64,000 bases of DNA, taken from contig OX344749.2 in NCBI GenBank assembly GCA_947034885.2, forward strand, positions 31,387,501-31,451,500, written 5' to 3'. Positions 39,693 to 51,954 of this stretch are shown here, one piece after another; positions within the stretch are counted from its first letter, which is position 1, and the number at the start of each line of letters is the position of its first letter. The DNA comes from Thuidium tamariscinum. Taxonomy: Eukaryota > Streptophyta > Bryopsida > Hypnales > Thuidiaceae. A program made the translations under genes and the position numbers. The notes under the pieces were generated by a model. The model was not told the DNA's origin, made no database searches, and was given only the letters and a program-made list of their open reading frames with translations.

Positions 39693-40100
39693 GAGCATCC
39701 CCATACCAGAGTCTTCAAGCAGGGGCATCAAATGGAGTTTGACATGGGTTCATGGTTGGTGAAAGTGCTTCATGCCCCATGCCTACACTCTTAATTGACT
39801 CACTAAACACATCTCCCAAGTCAAAAAACTACCTTTATCAAGCCAGGTGCAAGGTGTCAGGCCAAGTATTGGGCCTCCAAGCTCCGAATGGCTGAAAATT
39901 CTCTGAGAGTGTGCCAGATTGAGGAAATCAAGATTTAGTGAGCCACGGGGAAGAAACACAACAGTTGAGTGTGATTGTTACTTTGAAGTTTTTGTTGGGT
40001 AAATATTTTGTTTGGAGTGCGTGGCATGGGGCAGTTTCATAGGGCAAACACTCCACATTATCAATTTGCAGCCCTTTGGTGTGCAGGCATGGGGATGCTC
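39693..40100. mobile_element. PIF/Harbinger-like MITE, 408 bp
   Basis: Terminal repeats GAGCATCCCCAT (39693-39704) and ATGGGGATGCTC (40089-40100) are perfect over 12 bp and flanked on both sides by TAA (39690-39692, 40101-40103), the 3-bp target duplication used by PIF/Harbinger elements. There is no coding capacity. Confidence 0.75.
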
Positions 40101-40108
40101 TAAGGGCT

Positions 40109-40389
40109 AGCTTCCATGTGAGTTGGGCCAATAGAACTTGGAAGGGAGAGTTACAATGAGAAGTGAATAATGACACTTCTAGGTAGACCCAGTGGGTGAG
40201 GAGATATCAAGTGAAAAAAATACATATAATGATTCCCCTAAAGTTGACCAATCTCCACCAATGAACTCCTCTACCAATATTGATGAAACTTGAAATCCTC
40301 CTTCTCTACTCACTGAAGCCGACAAGACAATTGGTGAGAGCTTCTTATCTTTTAGCACTTTTTCTATTGGCCCGACTCACATGGAAGCT
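40109..40389. repeat. Inverted repeat with 28-bp arms
   Basis: AGCTTCCATGTGAGTTGGGC (40109, continuing to 40136) is matched inverted with one mismatch at 40362-40389. It abuts the MITE at 39693-40100 and may be a nested element. Confidence 0.7.
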
Positions 40390-42018
40390 GGCCCTAAATG
40401 CTATGGGGAAGATACTGAGGGAGGAACCTCCAAAACCCAAAGCCCTAATCTCACAGCCTTGGCTAATCTCAGCCTTTTGATATTGCCGTCTAGCTACTTT
40501 ATTGACCGCCCAAATTGCTAGATTGTGACTAGTTGAGATTAAATTTGCAAATCTATGATGCCGCAAGTTTTGAAAAATCTATAAAATTGTGAGTTCTTTT
40601 CACTGGCCTTTTGGATTTTGGCTCAAAATCCTTGTCTACACGTCCTTTTCACAATGTACCTGCAGCACCAAGATTTTTTGGATAAAAAATCTGGCGCAAA
40701 TTAGCCAGTTTGGGGATCACCAGCAATGTCCGAGGAGTACCGGCATTTAGTAGCATTCTAGCCGGATGATTTTGAGATTTTCCGGATGAGATTGTAAAGT
40801 TTCGGCAGAGGTTCTGGATGAATTTTTTCTTTTTCGGAAATGAGCCGGGTAGTCAAAAATTTTTTTGGCTTTTTGCCGTGTATGCTACAAATATTTTGGA
40901 AAATTACCGATTACAAATACAAGATTCCGGTTTTTGACCGGTTAGGATTATACTCTGTAGGAAATTTTTATATAGGAGTACATGACATTATTTCATGACA
41001 TTGTTTCATAGCATAAAACTTAAAATCTTAAAATACTGGAGGCTGAAGCAGCTGGAGCCTGGCACCCTGGATCATAAATCAAAATTCCATAACAGCAATA
41101 CACCAATAACACCATTACACCAAGTCAGACAAGCTGGTTACCTGACTTACCTCACTTACCTGGATTGTGGCTTCTTCTAGCCGTTGATGAGATCAACCGT
41201 TGTGGCATCAACGGCTGAGGGTGCGCCACTGAGGCTCAAGCTGTCACTCACAGAGTCACAGTCTCAGTGTGTCACACTGAAACTCACGTCTGAGACGTAC
41301 TCTGAGTCTGGCATTGTTGTGGAACTTTGGATTAGGGTTGGAGTGCAAGTCCGCGGCTCCGCGCGCTCCTGAATGCAAATTTTTTGAGCTCAATCACTGC
41401 GCCATTGGTCCTAAAGCTGCTCAGCGCCTCCGCTGCTGGGTTGCTGCCTCGCTGGGGTGTGTACAATTCGATCTCCGTCACTCCATCTCTCCGCTTCACA
41501 AATGACATACCTGCTTGATCAGTGCTGAGTGCGGACCTGCAGGTTCTCATGCAATCGCTTTCATGAGAAACTTGAAAGTTTAAATTTCAAAGCTCGCTCA
41601 GTCGTGCCTTCGCCAATCGCCATTCCGATTTGGGTTTAGGGTTCTTCAATCGGTTTGGTCATCTGGTCTGAGTCGCAATTTGCAACTTGAATTGCGTTTC
41701 ATCAAACTTGGCAGTCAAGCCGATTGTCCAGACTCCAGACTCATGATCAGGAGCTCAAGATCGGAGTCACAAACTCACGAAGTGTGCAATTCCCTTTCGA
41801 TTTGCGGGAGTGTGCACCTGTTTGTGGTCTGCGGACATTGGTGAGGACGATTCGCGGCCATCGCGGGACGGCGGGAGTGTGCAATCGTCTTCTTCTCTGG
41901 TAAGTTCAAATCTGAACTGATTTTTCTTGAACATATTGTTGATTTGGTGTTGGGCACTTGGGTTGGGTTCCTGACTTCCTGAGTTCCTGCTTGTTGTTTT
42001 AGGACTGTCTTTGGAGGG
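40390..42018. other. 5' flank of the hAT-like ORF, no gene recognised
   Basis: Short ORFs without domains. GC content rises after 41.2 kb. This is probably leader and promoter sequence of the ORF at 42316. Confidence 0.4.
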
Positions 42019-42260
42019 TTTACGGGTTGGGCTGCCTTCCTGCTTTTCATTTCCAATTTTTTTTGTCAATGTGCTGTGGTGAGTGTGGTCTCATGAATCA
42101 TGACTGTGGTCTTCTGATTTCGATTTCTTGATTTCGAAATCGTTTACGGGTTGGGCTGGCTTCCTGCTTTTCATTTCCAATTTTTTTTTCAATGTGCTGT
42201 GGTGAGTGTGGTCTCATGAATCATGACTGTGGTCTTCTCATTTCGATTTCTTGATTTCTG
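42019..42260 (+). repeat. ~124-bp tandem duplication upstream of the hAT-like ORF
   Basis: Copies at 42019-42136 and 42143-42260 are almost identical (TTTACGGGTTGGGCTG to CTTGATTTC), so the duplication is recent. Confidence 0.9.
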
Positions 42261-42315
42261 ATTTCAATTTCGTGCTTTTGCAATTTCCATACTGTAGGGC
42301 TCAGGGCTCGGGCTG

Positions 42316-43728
42316 ATGGCAAAGCGGCAGAAGTCCTTGAGGGACCACTACTTCGCGCAGTCACGAGAAACTGATATTATTGAAATCCTGTCTTCGGGGT
42401 CGGAGAACGAATCAACTCACGAAAGTGCTGCTTCGGGGGTAGATCGCCCTCCTCCAACAGATGTAGAGTTGGCTTGCAGTCAATGGAAAGAACACTGGAG
42501 CAGCCAATTTCAGTGGCTCTACTTCGATGCCAACATTGGGAGGGTGTTCTGCAGGGTGTGCAAAGACAAGGGCGGCCGATCTTCATACGCGAGAGATGGT
42601 TCCAAGAATTTGAAAGTCAGTGCCTTTCAAGACCATGGCTGCTCCAACGAACACAAGCGGCTTGGGTGGGCTTTGAACAGTGGCAGAAAGGTCATGGAGA
42701 AAGCAATTCTTAGCGGCCAGAAAGCTTGCGATGAAGCTATAGCCTGCCTACTGCGAGCTGCGTATTTTCTTGGGAAGAATTCTTTACCCTATGCCAAGTT
42801 CCCACCTCTCTATAAATTACTTCTGTCCGTCAAAGCTCCGATAACCTTATCCATGTACCAGGACGAGAAAGCGTGTGCAGTTTTGATGAAATGTATTTCA
42901 GTTGTAATTGAGAAGAAAATCTTGAATCGCATTCGGAATTCACCCTTCTTTGGTGTGATGGTAGACGAATCCACGGACATCAGCGTCACCGGGCATCTCG
43001 TTGTGTTCGCGACGATCATCGAAGAGGGCCTTCCGGTTACTTTATTTTTGGGTTTACTGCCCATCGAAGGCGGAAAGAAAGATGCCGGCGTTATTTACGA
43101 GACCCTGCTTTCCCCGTTGCGCCGCTGGGGGCTCGATCTCCGCAAGTTCCTGGCATTCGGGAGTGACGGGGCGAGCACTATGACTGGCTCAGCCATTGGA
43201 GTCGCCGCGCGGTTGAAGGGTCAAGTAAATCCTTACCTGCTTTCGGTTCACTGCGTTGCCCATCGCACGAATTTGGCGGCCCTGGATGCGGCCAAGTCCC
43301 CTGCATGCAAGGTATTATCAGGTGAGGTCAATTCCCTCTTAAACTCTGTCGCATCTTTTTTCCATAAGTCTTCCAAGCGGAAGCATGCTCTCAGTGCTTT
43401 GCAGGAGGAGCTATTTGATGCCAGGCGCTCCATGAAAAGGTACCACAAGATCAGATGGCTCTCTCGATGGCAGGCGGTAAGCACTCTGTACGATTCTCTA
43501 GAGTCTGTCCTTTGCTATTTCCGTGATGTGAATGATTCCGACTCTCCACAGGCTGCTTCTATTTTTGAGAAGCTCTCTCAGTTTAAGTTCATTTATGTGC
43601 TGTTTTTTCTTGCTGATATTCTTAAGTGTTTGGCAATGTTGTCCAAGATCTTCCAGTGTAAATTTGTTGATGTGAGCTCTGTGGGTAGCATAGTTCGTAC
43701 CACTATAAGAAAGCCTCGTTTTCTGTGA
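42316..43728 (+). CDS. hAT-transposase-like protein (ZNF862/KIAA1586-like), C-terminally truncated
   Basis: An uninterrupted 470-residue ORF. The N-terminus is a short charged region. A zinc-finger-like block, CRVCKDKGG through HGCSNEHKR (residues ~76-115), resembles the TTF/BED-type finger of hAT relatives. The RNase-H-like core follows, with the first acidic motif VDESTDIS (~216), FGSDGAS (~282) and SVHCVAHRTNLAAL (~309). Family members continue to a conserved C-terminal dimerisation domain, absent here: homology ends near residue 460 and the ORF closes with RKPRFL. It was probably active or domesticated until a recent truncation. I found no terminal inverted repeats around it. Confidence 0.75.
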   Translation: MAKRQKSLRDHYFAQSRETDIIEILSSGSENESTHESAASGVDRPPPTDVELACSQWKEHWSSQFQWLYFDANIGRVFCRVCKDKGGRSSYARDGSKNLKVSAFQDHGCSNEHKRLGWALNSGRKVMEKAILSGQKACDEAIACLLRAAYFLGKNSLPYAKFPPLYKLLLSVKAPITLSMYQDEKACAVLMKCISVVIEKKILNRIRNSPFFGVMVDESTDISVTGHLVVFATIIEEGLPVTLFLGLLPIEGGKKDAGVIYETLLSPLRRWGLDLRKFLAFGSDGASTMTGSAIGVAARLKGQVNPYLLSVHCVAHRTNLAALDAAKSPACKVLSGEVNSLLNSVASFFHKSSKRKHALSALQEELFDARRSMKRYHKIRWLSRWQAVSTLYDSLESVLCYFRDVNDSDSPQAASIFEKLSQFKFIYVLFFLADILKCLAMLSKIFQCKFVDVSSVGSIVRTTIRKPRFL

Positions 43729-44155
43729 CACGTCCTCAAATGTAGGTGGATGTGAATTGCAACGTTAAGCATGTATACTGTGAATGTCTAGGTAAATCTG
43801 TCAAAAAAGACAAGGGAAAAACACAACAGAATTAGGAAAAACATGTTGTGTTCAGCGAGGAACATCACAGAAATCACGACAATTTTGAGGGTAAAAAGGG
43901 GTAAAAAAAACAAGCCACGTCAGTGCCATGTCAGCACCAAGTAATTTTATTTTATTTTTCCTGACCAGACCGACGCTGATGTGGTGAATGAGGTTGTTTG
44001 AGTTCAATTCAGTTGAACATTGCAGTTCATGTTGAACTCAACGTCCTGGAAAACGGAGAAACGTCGTCTGTGACGTTCACAGCAACACTGAGGCTATCAA
44101 TATCAACAAATTTTCAGTGTTTAGGATGACAAATTCCATGATGAAGTAACGAGGC
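43713..44155. other. Possible small insertion truncating the hAT-like ORF
   Basis: GCCTCGTT at 43713-43720 is repeated inverted as AACGAGGC at 44148-44155. The left copy overlaps the last codons of the hAT-like ORF. The interior has CCACGTCAG and CTGATGTGG, as in the MITE at 37.9 kb. Only 8 bp of terminal repeat and no target duplication were seen. Confidence 0.3.
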
Positions 44156-45859
44156 GCTATGTTTGATTGCATGTTTTTAGAGGCCTGCTGAGTGTTTGGT
44201 GCGTTCATACTTAATTATGTTTTCAGGATTAATAAGACAACATTTGCAACAGTGCCACTGATTCTGCACAAAATAGTGTGGAGTTCTATATGTGCCACAG
44301 AACATAGCAGTAGAGTGGAGAATTTTTTGCACATTCTTCTTAACATAGTCACAAAGAGAATATGGAACTCGCCATGTACAGTTTGACAATAGGGTACAAG
44401 TGTTGCACAATGAGTAGCGCATTAGAGTAATGTTTTGAATAATTAGCTGATCCTATAAGTACATTCTAGAAGATATGAGTGTCAACAACCACAAAAATAG
44501 ATCGACCTTATCATTCAATATTTTCCTAGTGCTATTGTACATTGCTGAACACGTGTAATGAGGACTTGAACATTAAAAAAACCATTTGCTTTTCTTTGGG
44601 TCATGTTCTTGAAAATCATCAATACTTCATAGACATGTGCTATATGTTTTTTTCCCCGCATGTTATTGCATAGTCATTGACATCCTCAAGCATATTATAA
44701 TGAACAAGGCATTGATGAGATTATACATTGAATTTCCCATGTTATTTCATCATTATTGACATCCTCAAGCGTATCATAATAAACAAGGCATAGATGAGAT
44801 TATACATTGAATAACACGTTGGCCAACTTCTTCATAAACATTTTATTACATCACAACACTTGTGCACTAGCATATTTTAACATCTGCACGCTTTACATAG
44901 TATGCTATGAAGCATTTGTTTCTATATTTCATGCTACGAGCATGTACATACTACTATACACACAACATATGCTAATTTTGCACTGTAGCACATATGTTTC
45001 TGAGGTAGAAAGACTAGCATGGAACTTAATTATCCATCATGTACTAACTAACGTCTTTTATAATAGGTATCTCTTCAATTGAGCTATATTGGTTTTACGG
45101 TCAGGTGACCTAATAATGCTACTCACAATCACGTTTAAAAAATGACGGCAAAGTTTGGTAGCCTACATCATACACATGTTATATGAACAGGGATGCAAAG
45201 CATGCACTAACTTATGGGAGCTCTGGTACTAAGGTACCAATTGTGTGGAAACAAAGCTCCAAACTATGAAACTCTACGACTTGAAATTCGTTCAAAATGT
45301 ATAGAAATCTTCATTCTTCAAGAGATGAATATGCTGCTCATTGCTCACAGTACTTGTGCAATGCTGGAATATGCTACTCATTGCTCTCAATACCTGTGTA
45401 GTGCTGTTCTTGGTGAATCAATTGGACATCGAACATGCTTGACACCCATTGCACCTCCTCCTAGCCTATATCACACTTCATGAAATATCTAAGTGGTTCG
45501 AAATGATGCAGTAACTCTGCACTGAGCAATTGTGTATTCCACTATAGAAGCTATTAATTTGATGCTCATCAAAAAGTTTGTACCTTCAATAGTGCACTTC
45601 GAACTTAGTTGTCATGAGGTGCTTCACAGACAATTGTGGACTTGCAGTCAATTGGAAGCAGTCACACATTATATTACATACTAGTACTTCGGTAGCCACA
45701 TCCACATTCTATGCATGAGAAAGCTCCCGCACAATGAGGTAGATATGTTAGCTATCAACTCGTCTCAAAAGAGAACCTGCAAATGGATACCAACACCTAT
45801 ATTATCCACACCTGTTTACTCTTTCAACATCAAATTTCAATAGGAGATGAGGTACATAC
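44156..45859. other. Intergenic region with two small tandem duplications
   Basis: 79-bp units at about 44659-44737 and 44738-44817; 40-bp units at 45327-45366 and 45367-45406. No gene was recognised. A terminal RecQ exon may lie near 45.75 kb but could not be confirmed. Confidence 0.6.
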
Positions 45860-48800
45860 CAAAAGTGATTCTTGCACCAGGATGCGTAAGGATATGCAGG
45901 GCTCCACAGACCATGCAATATTCGGGCGACCACTCTGCCAGTGAAACTCGCATTCTGGTGGGATTTTGAGAAGACCTGCTCAGTAGTGGAGCGTATCAAC
46001 ATCAGTTCTTTGAATAGGTTTAGCAATTCCATGAATATTACACACAGAAAAATAAATAACTAATACTACAGCTACAAACTTCCAAAATCATAACAGCTTT
46101 GGTGAAAGATTCAGTAGTAACCATACCTTGATATCTGCCCTCAAGAAAGACCTGCAACATCGTAATATCCGTACCACTAGTGCTTTGTAAGAGTTGTACA
46201 GAGCTTCATAATCCTAGGAAAGTGCTGTAGGGCAGAGAAGATAATTGTTATATAAGAAACCAAGGTAGAGAGGACCTGAAATAGGGACTCTACCTTGTGG
46301 ACTCCACAATGCTAGGTGCAGCTGGGGTTGTCGGGTTATCTTCACATCTGTTGAAGTATGTACTGATACTACTTTGCAGAGATAGTTGCTGGGCAGTACA
46401 CTCAGAATTACTGCTCGTCTCTTCGCCACGACGAGACGCAGCAGCTGCTGCTGCAGTATACATTGCATCAAGCTTGGCCACCTGATAGAAGGTACATCCA
46501 GTAGGGGTGCAAAAACTGGACAAACTAAACTGGTCCAGCTTTCAAATCAACAACGGCCTGAAATCCCAGATGCTGAAAACAACTGATAAAATACAAAGAA
46601 CTGCAGGCCCTCATAACATGACACAAAGAAGACAGAAATAATATGATCTTGTCCGAGAACAATCAAATGAGAACCAAATAACTTCAGAATCCAATAAAAT
46701 GGGTGAAATCTATGTAAGGAGAGAGGAGTCACCTTAGGACGATTGTCGCCACCAGAGCACTATGTTTTGCAAGAAAAGCGGCTTTAGTCTGAGACACGAG
46801 AACCCCCAACTCAGCAAAGGTCTACCTTAAGAATACAAAGTGAATAATTGCATAATTCTGAAAGAGTTAAAAGACTAAACAAACACAAACACTCACTTTG
46901 TAGAACGTTAAGTTCATGTTGCTTTTAACTTGGAATGCACATGCACGTACTGCACCTTTCCGACTTCCATGAACGACAAAATTGTAGCCCTGACCTGCAC
47001 ATCCAAGATTTCAGACACGATCGAGGCAAAGATCACTGCTTCAGGAAAGATTAACTCACTCTAAAGTTGGGACAGCATGTTTGAAGCTATATCTTTATCT
47101 CTTCTTTGAGATCCAATTCAATAGCTGTTTGTTCAACATTGATTGAGGTCATAGACTTTGATGTATCTGGTGGACTCTGAAACACTCGACAAAGAAACTT
47201 GTTCACAGAGAAGGTGTCCGCACCGTCGCTGCAGAATAGCCGAAATGTCAGCTGAAGTAAAGGTTTGAAAATGATGAGCAACGGCAAGACTACCATAGCC
47301 TTCGAGATAGATCAAGCCTCATCTAACCAATTTGACATACAGACACCAGTCGTATTTAGATTGTAGAGTTATCTCTTTCATATTTAAGAGAGGAAATATA
47401 CCAAATGATATACCAAAAGTCTATGCCACCTAGTTGCCATACCTGTGTGCAAGACTGCGGAGTTTCAAATAGTCTGTATCGTCCAGAAAAACGTGGCAGA
47501 AGGTAGGTTTGCCATCACGACCTGCACGTCCAGTTTCCTGCATAGTATTCAACGTCATAAACTTATATCTCCCCATGAAGAAAAGAGCGTTATTTGTAAG
47601 AGAATTGCAACTGCAGGGATGAACTAGGCTGCCTGTACAGGCATGTTGTAGTGACCTACCTGCAGAATGGGAAGTTCAAAACTAGAACTCAGTTGGTTTC
47701 AAAGTTCTAGGTTAAATATAATTATTCCCTTCAACAATGCTTGTGCCCACTGATCACCTGCTGCTCTTCAACGTCCAGTAAAAAAATTACAACCTAACTA
47801 TCCCAAAGCAAGGATCAGATTATTGCAACAATACAATGTCGAGGAGACCATAGTTGCATGAGAAAGCCTTCAGCGGAAGTTCAAAATGTTAAATTACCGA
47901 ACCAATGTTACTCTTATCCAAGCCCATTCCAAAAGCAACAGTGGCAACAACCTGCACATCAGAACAACAGACCTCATAAAACGGAAGTTTGTGGAAGTTC
48001 TTAATAAACGTACATGCAAGTCTTCTTATCTCTGCTCAATAATGTCAAGAATGAAGTCCCAAGAACGAGAATATCCAGATTCGAAGAAAAGCAAAGGGTC
48101 AGGAAGAACTAACTTACCACACGCAGTTTGTTACTGCAGAAGAGGTGGTAAACACGAGTTTGTTCAGAGGACGGTCTACCAATATGATAGCTCTGCAGGA
48201 ACAATTAAAAATGTGATTGAAAATTAGAAGAAGCACTAAAAATGCCTTCACCAGTAGCATTGGCTAACCATGGGAACGCTATACTTCACTCTTGACACAG
48301 ACAACATGCTTGGGACGGCAGGCAAACCTTAGCAGCAATCGTTTTCTCCTCCAAATATCTGCTTATATCATCAGCTTCAGCCTGCATGAACAGGTACCTC
48401 ATTAAGGGACAAGAGGAATGACCCAGTCTAAGAATCAAAAAAATATGAAATTCAAGTCGTACATGGACATGTGAACCTCTTAATACCTGATATGTGCAGT
48501 AGATGATGATGCTTTGGACTTCTGAAAACGGACTAGACCGAAGCAGTGCAAGTAGATCCCTCCGCCTGTGAAGAGGAACAGATCATCAGATGCAGCAATT
48601 CAATTTCGAAAATCTTTCTGGATTCGCACTATCATACAGTTTGCATCAGAAAAATGATTTTAATATAACTTGCCGATGTGAAGGTCGCGAGACAGATAGA
48701 TGAAGATTTTGGCGAACAGCAGATGCTTGCACAATTCCTGATGAAGGAATAGAAAGGGCTTTGATGATGGAACACTCTGTCTCTTTGGTAGCTGTTGCCA

Positions 48801-50606
48801 TCAAGGCTAGAACGCACGGGACAAGCAGACGCTTCTTCAGTATGTTGCCAAGACTGTTATATGAAGGTCGAAAGTTGTGTGACCTGGAGAGATGAAACAA
48901 GGGTCAGCTCACATTGAAAGCAGACATAGTGAAGGACAAAAGCAGGTGAGTCAGTCTATGACTAGTGATAACACAACTTCTAAGGAGCGTGAGGCTCATA
49001 ATCACTAACTATGCACACAACTGGATTCGGAAGGCAAATGTTTCACCATTCGGAAAGGCAGTGAGCCTCATCCACCACTGCCAGATAGATTTCAGGGAGA
49101 GAGTCTAGAGCAGACATAAAACTACCTCTGAACAAACGCTCTGGCGATATGAATAGCACCTTCAATGCAAGAAAACAAAGGAATACTTTTAATACACGCT
49201 AATCAGTATTCAATGGTTTTGGTGAGCTTCATGCTTGGCACAAATTCACAGACAGAGGTTGTGACAGCCCTTCCCATAAGGGCTAGCCCAAAAACTCCTA
49301 TACACTGTCATTCTGTGACATAGATGAGAGACTAATACAAACTCCAGTAAATGCAGGCAAGAGATTCAAACTCACACCAGCATTCCAAGAATCATGACAA
49401 TGTACATGGTGTAGTTGGTCATAAAGATAGCCATAAAACGAACCTTAATTTGACAAGAAAGAAGTCGACTCATTACTTCAGTGCTCTCACTAGTGATCTG
49501 CAATCAGATTGAACACCTGATCAGTATCCCCACAATTGCTTGGTATTCAGCGAAACAATGTTCAAAGCAATGCATATTCAAATCAAGAATTCTTGATCCT
49601 TCAACAGTTTCATCCATACAATTAAAAAGCCCATACATGAGAACTATTGATAAGACCTCCAGGCAACAACGGAGGAAGGTGTTGCAGCTGGTCCGCCATG
49701 AACGCCACCAATGGACTAATCACCAAAGTGAGTCCCGGTAGAACATACGCTGGGAGCTGCTTACCAAAAGACGTATTTACAGTGAGGTAGACGATACTAG
49801 AACCAAGAGAGACTTTCTCACATCTTACCAACCGCTACTCATCTATTCAGATAGCCGACCTTCAATTGACTTAGCTAATGTGTACGGCCAATGATCTTTC
49901 AACAGAAACGGGGTTGTCAACTGGCACTTGCACTGGTCTAGAACCTCCTTTGAAATTGCATAAGAAATTCATTCACAAAAACAAATGTTTGATCTACACA
50001 GATTTCAGTCTTGTACGCATACTGATCTCTCCACGGCGCTACATCGATCTCCCAATAACCACTCTCCTGAGCACATTAAAATGCTTGCCTTATATAGTAT
50101 CCTCTCCCTCAAGCGCAAGAGATGAGATGATGAGGCTCCGAGAGTTTCGGGTTTCAGATCCGACAAGGAGAGAAGAGCACGAACCTGATAGGTGAGAGAC
50201 TTCCCTGCCCCAGTGGGAAGCACCAGCAAAGTGGACTCCATCGCCAGCACACGCTGAATAGCAACCAACTGCCCACTGCGAAAAGCCTTATACCCAAACA
50301 CAGGCTCCAAGACTGTCAACAAATTCGCTTCGCAGGGGTCCACCAAAAGCGGCCTCCTTCAAATTCTTTAGCTCCTCCGGAGAGATAGACAGCGCAGGGG
50401 AGAAGTCCTCCACAGGGGAAGTGTCCTTCAGTGTCCTTCGTGTTCTCCACACTGATGACACGCTTGTCATACCAACCTTCGTCAACCCACAACGAAGTGG
50501 ACTTCGGACCTTCAGCATCCATGCCCGCTTGATTCCACTTCACCGATTTCCGCTTGCTGGGCCCAACGCTTGTGTCCACATTGCTGTCACCTTCCGCCAT
50601 AGCCAT
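45860..50606 (-). pseudogene. RecQ DNA helicase, RECQL4-type (plant RecQ5-like), with frame breaks
   Basis: A 3'-5' DNA helicase of genome maintenance, multi-exon on the minus strand. Motifs in order: LPTGAGKSLTYQ (exon 50185-50606), VISPLVAFMADQ (49637-49756), VLFISPERLF (~49130), AVVDEAHCLSEW (~49060), ALMATAT (~48800), SIIIYCTYQ (~48490), VATVAFGMGLD (~47900), HYNMP then ETGRAGRDG (~47640, ~47530). The C-terminal block FTGRVVARILHG plus CKNHFW (exon ending 45860) is typical of RECQL4 and plant RecQ5. Defects: a 10-bp tandem duplication at 50420-50439 and a second frame change near 50345, both in exon 1, and a gap of about six residues after HYNMP. A degraded copy is likely, but sequence error is possible. 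It reads in frame from an M3 peptidase exon upstream. Confidence 0.75.
50420..50439. repeat. 10-bp tandem duplication breaking the RecQ frame
   Basis: AGTGTCCTTC occurs twice in a row. Removing one copy restores the frame from VENTKDT into SPVEDFSP on the minus strand. Confidence 0.8.
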
Positions 50607-50642
50607 ATGAACCTCGCCATCCTCCAGCGTTGTTTTCTTATA

Positions 50643-51941
50643 CTTTTGGACTGGTTTCCGACAACAATATTTTCGTGATAGCTTGCCCTCGCTATCACGA
50701 GCAAGTTCCTGAAGAAAGAAAAAGGCTTTAGAAACCCCACGTGAACGCAGAACAGGCTACAAAGACGAGCCACACAAGAATCATTATCTATAAAATACTT
50801 GATCTTACAACACTGACTCTGTGCTTGCAATTTTCAAGTCTCACAGAAGTCCCAGGCAAGATTAAATTCCTACAAAAGTACGACCTTAATGAAGTCCGCA
50901 GGTAATCCTGCTAGATCACTTTCAGTGAAGTAGAGGCGACGATTCTCTTCATTCATATTCTGCTGAAATTCGATGCACAGCTAGCCAGTGGTGGTCTTCA
51001 AAAACTCGACCTTCCTCCTAATGTTTGCAGATAAGTTCAAACCCAATCTCTCGTAATCTCTGACCTGCAGCAAAGGAGATGCATAAGATCGGATCCACTA
51101 GTGAGGAGTAAAGATCGTACATAATGTAAAGTTTTCAATCACAATACAAGGAAGAGGTTCCATTCACACTTCGCACAAATCAAAGTTCACATGTACGGTC
51201 AATGGAGCCTCAAATGTACTGTATGGCTGATGGAGCCTCTACTTTATGTTGTTGTTCTTGGAAAACCTTACGCACAACTAATTCCAAACCGAACGGGTTA
51301 TGAAGAACACGATATTAGGGAACTGACCTCGTCTCTTGTACTGACTCATGTTGAATTCGTACACAGTGAGCAAAAAAATCGATCTCAACAGATTGTTTCT
51401 AGTACCCAAAGGTATCTCTCTACAGCTCCATAGTGACCTCCAAAGAATCACAGTCCTGAGTATGTTAAATTGCTTATAGTGACGTAGATAGTATACTCTA
51501 CTATAAAACCTAGTAGCCACCCTAATTACGGGAAAACGTGAAAGGAAGGGACTCATCAAATGGTCCACAAATCGCTGGGCTTGAGGGCTCAAAGGATCGG
51601 CCTTCTCAGCGAAGGCCTTCACAACACGGTATACATCTTCGCGCATACTGTACATAGCACCAAATAGTAAGACATCCCACTACACGGCTTCATGTGCGTC
51701 CAATAAAACACATCAAGAGTTTCATACAGCACATAAGACACATTAGACTGCAAACTAACATTGAAATACATAACTACCTGCACTTTACATTGTAGGCATC
51801 AATTCTCTTCTCTGCTTCAGAACTGGCATCTCGAACTTCCTTCGAAGTCGACACCAGGGCAGGAAATACACAACTATGAACCAAAGCAAACTCCTCTGAC
51901 TCTAGAATTGCCAATGGTGCAATCACATTCTCATAGTTCAC
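50643..51941 (-). pseudogene. M3-family oligopeptidase (thimet/oligopeptidase A-like), 5' part only
   Basis: Minus-strand exons are: 51778-51941 (NYENVIAPLAILESEEFALV and SEAEKRIDAY), ~51540-51647 (REDVYRVVKAF), 50885-51064 (VRDYERLGLNLSANI, then LCIEFQQNMNEENRRLYFTE, then LAGLPADF) and the start of the next exon at ~50710 (ELARDSEGK). These match the N-terminal helical half of thimet-type M3 peptidases. The zinc-binding HExxH half is absent. There is an in-frame TAG at 50981-50983 just before LCIEF, and the expected donor after DHLM is missing. The last exon runs in frame into the RecQ first exon. The first exon abuts a JMJD5 exon. It cannot encode an active peptidase. Confidence 0.8.
50673..50700. 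repeat. Perfect 10-bp hairpin at the M3/RecQ junction
   Basis: TCGTGATAGC and GCTATCACGA separated by 8 bases, exactly where M3 homology stops and the RecQ-side sequence begins. Confidence 0.8.
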
Positions 51942-51954
51942 CTGTAGAAACGCC

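Noticed and set aside
50660-50715. Helitron 3' end (hairpin then CTGA) at the M3/RecQ junction
   Set aside because: CTGA does occur about 8 bases past the hairpin on the plus strand, but the next base is not T and no 5' TC end was identified.
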